64,000 nucleotides of DNA, taken from assembly GCF_013149295.1 (NCBI RefSeq), contig NZ_JABGCB010000021.1:1-64000 (forward strand). The letters are read 5' to 3'. Of this stretch, positions 60,477 to 64,000 are shown in pieces. This DNA comes from Novosphingobium sp. SG751A (GTDB lineage: Bacteria > Pseudomonadota > Alphaproteobacteria > Sphingomonadales > Sphingomonadaceae). The position numbers and the translations under genes are program-made. Positions within the stretch are counted from its first letter, which is position 1; the number at the start of each line of letters is the position of its first letter. A model generated the notes under the pieces. It was not told the origin of the DNA and did no database searches. It saw nothing but the letters and a program-made list of their open reading frames with translations.

Positions 60477-61058
60477 ATGAAACAGCCTTTATCCATCACC
60501 ATGACCGGGCCGGAACGCGATCTTCGACCGGAGGGTGTTTCGCTCTATTCCTTCGCGCTGGCCTTCGGGCTGATGCTGTTTTCCGGCCCGCTCTGGGCGC
60601 AGCCGCGTCCTGGCGAGAGCTTTCGCACCGTCCTCCCCGTGCCGCCCCAGATACAGAACCCGGTCGAACCGGCCCGGCCCGCGACGCAAAGAGACAATGA
60701 CACCTGCTGTCGCCAACCGACGGCGCCCCCGATCCTATCGGAAACCCACCCGGGCATGCCCTCGCGGACAAGCTATACATCCACGGGCATATCCACCTCG
60801 ACATCCACTTCGATGTCCACCTCAACATACACCTCGACCTACAGCCCGCCTCCCGGCTTTCATTATCAGGCCTGGGCTGTGGGCAGCGTCCTGCCCCGTG
60901 TCTATTGGGGCCGCGGCTATTGGATCGATAATTACTGGCTGTTTGCGCTCAAGGCGCCGCCATGGGAATGCGTCTGGGTGCGCTATGGCAATGATGCCAT
61001 GTTGGTAAACAGGCGCAACGGGGCCATTCTCCAGATCCTGCGCCACAAATTCCGTTAA
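60477..61058 (+). CDS. RcnB-like secreted protein with Ser/Thr repeat linker
   Basis: A 193-aa exported protein. It has a signal-like hydrophobic stretch (YSFALAFGLMLFSGPLWA), a Pro-rich segment, a low-complexity linker of STS repeats (residues about 105-124), and a C-terminal domain matching the RcnB pattern: AWAVGSVLPRVYWGRGYWID, YWLFALKAPPWECVWVRYGN, DAMLVNRRNGAILQIL. RcnB of E. coli is a periplasmic factor for nickel/cobalt homeostasis; many alphaproteobacterial relatives have no proven role. The ATG at 60477 is nine bases after AGGA; 60468 is too close to it. It is single, closed by the hairpin at 61068-61093. Confidence 0.75.
   Translation: MKQPLSITMTGPERDLRPEGVSLYSFALAFGLMLFSGPLWAQPRPGESFRTVLPVPPQIQNPVEPARPATQRDNDTCCRQPTAPPILSETHPGMPSRTSYTSTGISTSTSTSMSTSTYTSTYSPPPGFHYQAWAVGSVLPRVYWGRGYWIDNYWLFALKAPPWECVWVRYGNDAMLVNRRNGAILQILRHKFR
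60791..60838 (+). repeat. 12-bp tandem repeat inside the RcnB-like gene
   Basis: Four imperfect copies of ATCCACCTCGAC (60791, 60803, 60815, 60827), each with 0-4 changes, encode the STST/STSM linker. The in-frame 12-bp unit could change copy number by slippage. Confidence 0.8.
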
Positions 61059-61067
61059 AGCGGCGAC

Positions 61068-61093
61068 CGGCCCTCAGACCGCTATGAGGGCCG
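61068..61093. terminator. hairpin between convergent RcnB-like and hydrolase genes
   Basis: CGGCCCTCA pairs with TGAGGGCCG (9 bp, 8-base loop) in the 41-bp gap between convergent genes. There is no U-run on either side. Probable shared transcript-end structure. Confidence 0.6.
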
Positions 61094-61099
61094 CGGCCA

Positions 61100-61777
61100 T
61101 CACAGCTTCTCGCCCAGATGATGGCGAAACCAGATGCTGGCCAGCGTCACCACCTGATTGAGCGTGCTGAGTTCCTCAAAGGACTGGCCCGCTTTTGGGA
61201 TGATCTGAATATCGCGCCTGCAACGCATATGTTTGAAGGCGATCAGATTGAGATCCGTCACAACCTCATCGCGCCCGCCCACGATCAGCAGGCTGGGCGC
61301 CGTCACGCGGGCCAGAACTTCCTCTCCGGCAAGATCGGGCCGCCCCCCGCGCGAAACAATGGCCGCAATGCGCGGGTTGTCCGCCCCGGCCACAAAAGCG
61401 GCGGCAGCGCCCGTGCTCGCGCCAAAATAGCAGGGCAACAGATGGCACGTGTCGGGCTGGATCGCGGCCCATGCCGTGGCAAGGCGTAGGCGCGAGGCGA
61501 GCAGATCGATGTTGAACACGAGCCTGCGGTCCTCCTCCTCCTCTTCGGTCGTCAGCAGATCGAGCAGCAGCGTGGCCAACCCATCGGCGCGCAGACGGGC
61601 AGCGACGTGGTTGTTGTACAGGCTGAAACGCGCGCTGCCGCTGCCATGGGCAAAAATTACGAGCCCGCGCGCCAGACTCGGCACATGCAGCGTGGCCTCC
61701 AGAACGAGCCCGGAGCCGACACTGACAAAGCGCGGGATGGCGGCAAGCATGGCCGGGGTCACAAGCCAGATGGCCAT
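61100..61777 (-). CDS. alpha/beta hydrolase (dienelactone-hydrolase-like), catalytic His not evident
   Basis: About 225 aa. The fold begins GSGLVLEATLHVPSLARGLV and IFAHGSGSARFSLYNNHVA. The nucleophile elbow is FGASTGAA (Ser121) and the acid is Asp170 in IVGGRDEVV. Near the end, where relatives have a 'GATHLFEEPG'-type His, the sequence reads KAGQSFEELSTL, so Gln198 replaces it. An acidic run TTEEEEEDRR (77-86) is family-like. The start is uncertain: 61777 gives a full N-terminus, 61750 is close to the usual family start; the frame is open up to 62005. It lies downstream of the receiver gene, after a possible short leader ORF. Confidence 0.75.
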   Translation of the reverse strand: MAIWLVTPAMLAAIPRFVSVGSGLVLEATLHVPSLARGLVIFAHGSGSARFSLYNNHVAARLRADGLATLLLDLLTTEEEEEDRRLVFNIDLLASRLRLATAWAAIQPDTCHLLPCYFGASTGAAAAFVAGADNPRIAAIVSRGGRPDLAGEEVLARVTAPSLLIVGGRDEVVTDLNLIAFKHMRCRRDIQIIPKAGQSFEELSTLNQVVTLASIWFRHHLGEKL

Positions 61778-61830
61778 ATATCCGGTATATGCCCGGCGGT
61801 TTTGCCGAAGCAGTTGCCTCGATTGCCCAT
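61759..61830 (-). CDS. possible 23-codon leader ORF before the hydrolase
   Basis: MGNRGNCFGKTAGHIPDIWP and three more residues, then TGA. It has the best ribosome site in this area, AGGAGG at 61837-61842 with six bases' spacing. It overlaps the hydrolase start at 61777 in another frame, and its stop lies eight bases before the alternative start at 61750. So it could couple translation of the hydrolase by reinitiation. No peptide function is recognised; it may be chance. Confidence 0.3.
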   Translation of the reverse strand: MGNRGNCFGKTAGHIPDIWPSGL

Positions 61831-61904
61831 GTGCAGCCTCCTGGCCCCCGCCGGTTACCGATGCGATGACGAGCATGGCCCCTGTCGGCCCGCCGCCCGG
61901 CGAC

Positions 61905-62252
61905 CTAGCGCGTGTTGGCCAGCTCCACCGCAGCCTCGATTTCATTGAGCAGGAACGGACCGACCAGCGCCTCTTCCTTTTCCAGCCGCGCTCTGGCCCG
62001 GCCATAATCGCCGGTCACCATCAGCACGGGAACGGCATGGCGGTCCGTGATGCGGCGCGCGGCCTCGACCGCACAGCCGGTTTCGATGTCATCGCCAATA
62101 ACGATCAGATCGGGCCAATGTCGCTCGGCTGCGGCCAGCGCCTGTTGCTGGGTCCAGGCAAGGTCAAAGGAAACAAAGCCCAATGCCTCAAGCCTGCTCT
62201 GAATAGCGCGGCTGATGACCATGTTGTCATCGATGATTAGTGCGTGGTGCAT
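61905..62252 (-). CDS. atypical single-domain response-regulator receiver
   Basis: A 115-aa receiver with no output domain. The acidic pair is in ALIIDDNMVIS (Asp8, Asp9), the probable phospho-acceptor is Asp54 in LIVIGDDIETG, and the switch Thr80 in VLMVTGDYG. The otherwise near-invariant Lys of the KPF motif is missing: the sequence reads VGPFLLNE (Gly98). Signalling may therefore be altered, or it may act as a phosphate sink or protein-binding receiver. The ATG at 62252 follows AAAAAGGA. It is the first gene of a possible two-gene unit with the hydrolase and close to the FixL-type kinase. Confidence 0.85.
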   Translation of the reverse strand: MHHALIIDDNMVISRAIQSRLEALGFVSFDLAWTQQQALAAAERHWPDLIVIGDDIETGCAVEAARRITDRHAVPVLMVTGDYGRARARLEKEEALVGPFLLNEIEAAVELANTR

Positions 62253-62759
62253 GACGAGTCCTTTTTCTGGTCGCAGCACATGTGCCAGCAGTGAAGCGCC
62301 AACCGCTCTCCGCAATGTTGCGGAGCCGCCAAGAGTTTAATGGAGTTCCGTGCACGGCGGTTACTTGAGCGGCCCTGCAAACCGCGATTCCATTCCTTGC
62401 GATCAAGAAAAGATAGGGGGCTGCGATTCTCATTTGACGGCGGCACCTCACTCAATCGGCCCGGCGATGGGGCAATACTGCCGCTGATCGCCAAGTTTCC
62501 AAGTCCGGTCGTCTATTTAGCGCTGATCAGGCCGATCGGCCCGATCATCAGCACCCCGATTCGCACTACGTACTATCCCTTAGGATGAAAAACTTATTAC
62601 TTCCTACCGAGAAACGCCTATTTTTCCTGACATCGGTCGAAAACAATCCATTCGATCACGATCAGAACAAAATCTCAAATTTCAAGAATTCCCAACAGGG
62701 GATGAAGCGGTCAGCACGCCATCCGCACTAATGGCATGCAAAAATATGGAGAATACCTC
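62253..62759. other. 507-bp region without a gene, with a palindrome
   Basis: It separates the receiver gene (minus) from a secreted-protein gene (plus) and should carry both promoters. A perfect hyphenated palindrome CTCCGCAA-TG-TTGCGGAG lies at 62308-62325, and a CCGTGCACGG palindrome at 62348-62357. From about 62580 to 62690 the sequence becomes AT-rich. An 82-codon frame (62340-62588) has no gene-like character. No RNA gene is recognised. Confidence 0.6.
62308..62325. promoter_or_regulatory. 18-bp palindrome upstream of the receiver gene
   Basis: CTCCGCAA-TG-TTGCGGAG is a perfect 8-bp inverted repeat with a 2-bp centre, 55 bp before the receiver start. The short centre favours a protein-binding operator over an RNA hairpin. 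The cognate protein is unknown. Confidence 0.4.
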
Positions 62760-63134
62760 ATGCGTATTTACTATGTACTTGCTGTGGGCGCAAGCCTGGC
62801 CTTCGTCGCCCCCGCCATGGCACAGTCGGGTGTGGGTGCCGGCAGCATCTCGGTGACCTCGGTTGGCGCGGGCAGCTCGACCTCCTGCGGCGGATCGCAT
62901 TGCGGTGCGATGGCGGGCGGCGCGGTGCTGGCGGGCGGCGAAGCGGGATCGTCGGCCTCGCTGTCCAACCATCATGGCACCACCACGACCACGACCTCGG
63001 CGGGCAGCATGGGCGGCGCGGTGCAGGGCGGCGGCTCCTCGACCAGCGGCCATGGCGGCACGGCCAGCCAGACCAGCGGCGCGGTCGGTCTCTATGGCGC
63101 TGGGGCCATCGCTTACAGCACCAGCCACCACTAA
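62760..63134 (+). CDS. small secreted Gly/Ser/Thr-rich protein of unknown function
   Basis: A 124-aa protein. The signal peptide MRIYYVLAVGASLAFVAPAM is cleaved after AMA. The mature part is low-complexity, rich in Gly, Ser, Ala and Thr (TTTTTTSAGSMGG, GGGSSTSGHGGTAS), with a single CGGSHC motif (two Cys, one His) and a C-terminal SHH. The two Cys could form a disulfide. The ATG at 62760 follows GGAGAA; an in-frame ATG at 62736 is possible. It is followed by a strong hairpin and a second low-complexity secreted protein, which suggests a shared surface or matrix role. No homologous family is recognised. Confidence 0.7.
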   Translation: MRIYYVLAVGASLAFVAPAMAQSGVGAGSISVTSVGAGSSTSCGGSHCGAMAGGAVLAGGEAGSSASLSNHHGTTTTTTSAGSMGGAVQGGGSSTSGHGGTASQTSGAVGLYGAGAIAYSTSHH

Positions 63135-63149
63135 GTCTGAACAATGCAG

Positions 63150-63174
63150 CGGGGGAGGATGACCTCCTCCCCCG
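63150..63174. terminator. 10-bp hairpin between two secreted-protein genes
   Basis: CGGGGGAGGA-TGACC-TCCTCCCCCG is a perfect, very GC-rich 10-bp stem 16 bp past the stop codon. No U-tail follows. It may terminate, attenuate or stabilise the upstream mRNA. Confidence 0.6.
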
Positions 63175-63288
63175 TGTGCCTCGTTCGCTCGAGCAGGGGG
63201 GCAAGCAGCCTGCCCGATCAACGTCCGCTTGCTTTCATGGGGGATCCGGCGGCGCCAGGCGCTCGGAGCCACAGTCAGGAGGATCACT

Positions 63289-64000
63289 ATGCATAGGCTC
63301 TGGACAGCAATCAGCACCGTCGCACTGATCAGCGGTGCTCTCAATCCATCCATGGCGCTGGCGCAAACCAGCACCTCCACTTCGGGTTCAAATGCGGGCG
63401 CAGTTTCGGGTTCGGATGCCGCCGCCAATGCCAATCCGGTTCAAAACACCACCACCACGTCGGGTTCGGTGTCGGGATCGACCTCTGGGGCCAATTCCAA
63501 TTCCAATTCGGTGTCCAATCCGATCAACATCACCAATACGACCGCTGATTCGACATCCGGCTCCACTTCCACCGCAAACACCAGTTCGAGTTCCTCGAAC
63601 CAGTCGTCGAACCAATCGACGCAGGGCAACAGCCAGACCATCAACAACAATTCGGTCTATCCGGCCAATCAGACGATCAAGACCGCACCGGCCGTCATGG
63701 CTCCCGCGCTGACCACCACGCTGACGGAAACCTGCATGGGTTCCAGCTCACTGGGCGTTTCGGTGCTGGGCTTCGGCGCATCGGGCGGCACGACATGGCA
63801 GGACCATCATTGCGTCCGCCGCCTCAACGCGCGCGAATTGGCCCAGACCATCGGTGACCGCGATGCCGCGCGCGAACTGATGTGCTCGGACGAGGAAGTC
63901 TTCAAGGTTTACAATGCCCTTGGACGCCCGTGCCGCCTGCGCCCGGATGGCTCGACCAACCCGGCGTATGTGCCGCCCCCGCCGCCCAGCATGGCCTATT
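63289..64000 (+). CDS. secreted Ser/Thr/Asn-rich protein with Cys-containing C-terminal domain (3' end outside window)
   Basis: An open frame from ATG 63289 (preceded by AGGAGG) runs to the window end without a stop, at least 237 aa. It starts with a signal peptide (MHRLWTAISTVALISGALNP, cleavage near ALA). A long low-complexity region of Ser, Thr, Asn and Gly repeats follows to about residue 130. Then comes a more ordered domain: LTETCMGSSSLGVSVLGFGA, WQDHHCVRRLNARELAQTI, RELMCSDEEVFKVYNALGRP and CRLRPDG, with four cysteines. It ends in a proline run (VPPPPPS). The repeat part resembles adhesin or matrix linkers; the Cys domain is not assigned. It lies directly after the Gly/Ser-rich secreted protein. 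Confidence 0.75.
   Translation, partial: MHRLWTAISTVALISGALNPSMALAQTSTSTSGSNAGAVSGSDAAANANPVQNTTTTSGSVSGSTSGANSNSNSVSNPINITNTTADSTSGSTSTANTSSSSSNQSSNQSTQGNSQTINNNSVYPANQTIKTAPAVMAPALTTTLTETCMGSSSLGVSVLGFGASGGTTWQDHHCVRRLNARELAQTIGDRDAARELMCSDEEVFKVYNALGRPCRLRPDGSTNPAYVPPPPPSMAY

Noticed and set aside
62340..62588. 82-codon frame upstream of the secreted-protein gene
   Set aside because: Composition typical of chance translation, no ribosome site, covers the palindromes.
1..64000. tRNA genes, CRISPR arrays, insertion sequences, prophage
   Set aside because: No cloverleaf-like sequence, regularly spaced repeats, transposase or phage genes were seen on reading both strands.

Overview
The window is GC-rich, densely coded chromosomal DNA from an alphaproteobacterium, most likely a sphingomonad of the Novosphingobium/Sphingomonas type. 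The evidence is four complete TonB-dependent receptors and the wreck of a fifth, a receptor / flavin-halogenase / sugar-catabolism locus, FixL/FixJ-like sensor kinases, and long runs of genes with ATGA or TGATG overlaps. This placement is inferred from gene content, not from a marker gene. No rRNA, tRNA, CRISPR array, insertion sequence or phage gene was seen.

Layout. (1) 1-6.1 kb: tail of a truncated oxidoreductase gene, then a tripartite RND efflux operon (pump, periplasmic adaptor, outer-membrane factor) with overlapping genes. (2) 6.1-16.4 kb: a convergent TPR-like secreted protein, then an unusual co-directional block of a DUF4331-like membrane protein, a membrane-anchored di-heme cytochrome c distantly resembling rubber oxygenase RoxA, a GMC flavoprotein with a hydrophobic insertion, a HupE/UreJ-like membrane protein carrying an EF-hand loop, and a patatin-like lipase. 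It looks like an undescribed oxidation/ester-hydrolysis module. (3) 16.6-22.1 kb: two convergent TonB-dependent receptors separated by a strong hairpin, and a TetR regulator divergent from the second receptor with repeated candidate operator half-sites between them. (4) 22.1-26.6 kb: a minus-strand operon headed by a clear TPP riboswitch, encoding a receptor, an APH/ThiK-type kinase, a PnuC/PnuT-type transporter and a small unknown protein. It reads as a thiamine capture, import and phosphorylation system. (5) 26.7-27.6 kb: a DUF2520 protein.

(6) 27.8-47.8 kb: a large carbohydrate-utilisation locus. It has a TIGR01782-type receptor, a tryptophan-halogenase-like flavoenzyme, a ROK sugar kinase, a ROK repressor, GH3, an MFS sugar porter, and an overlapping operon GH2 - carboxylesterase - SGNH esterase - mannose-6-phosphate isomerase - GH27 - FHS sugar permease. 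The enzyme set fits acetylated galacto(gluco)mannan oligosaccharides: deacetylation, removal of alpha-galactose, release of mannose and glucose, uptake, phosphorylation, and isomerisation to fructose-6-phosphate. AT-rich inverted repeats upstream of three of its transcription units are candidate regulator sites. (7) 47.8-49.1 kb: a frameshifted receptor pseudogene, then a TauD-type dioxygenase.

(8) 49.1-62.3 kb: a signalling region. A PAS histidine kinase, a FixJ-like regulator and a second PAS kinase lie on the minus strand. They are followed by a CYTH-CHAD protein, a GAF-PAS-GGDEF-EAL protein with a dead cyclase site, a membrane-bound kinase with an intact FixL-type haem histidine, an RcnB-like secreted protein, an alpha/beta hydrolase lacking its usual catalytic histidine, and an atypical single-domain receiver. 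(9) 62.7-64.0 kb: two adjacent low-complexity secreted proteins of unknown function, the second running off the window end.
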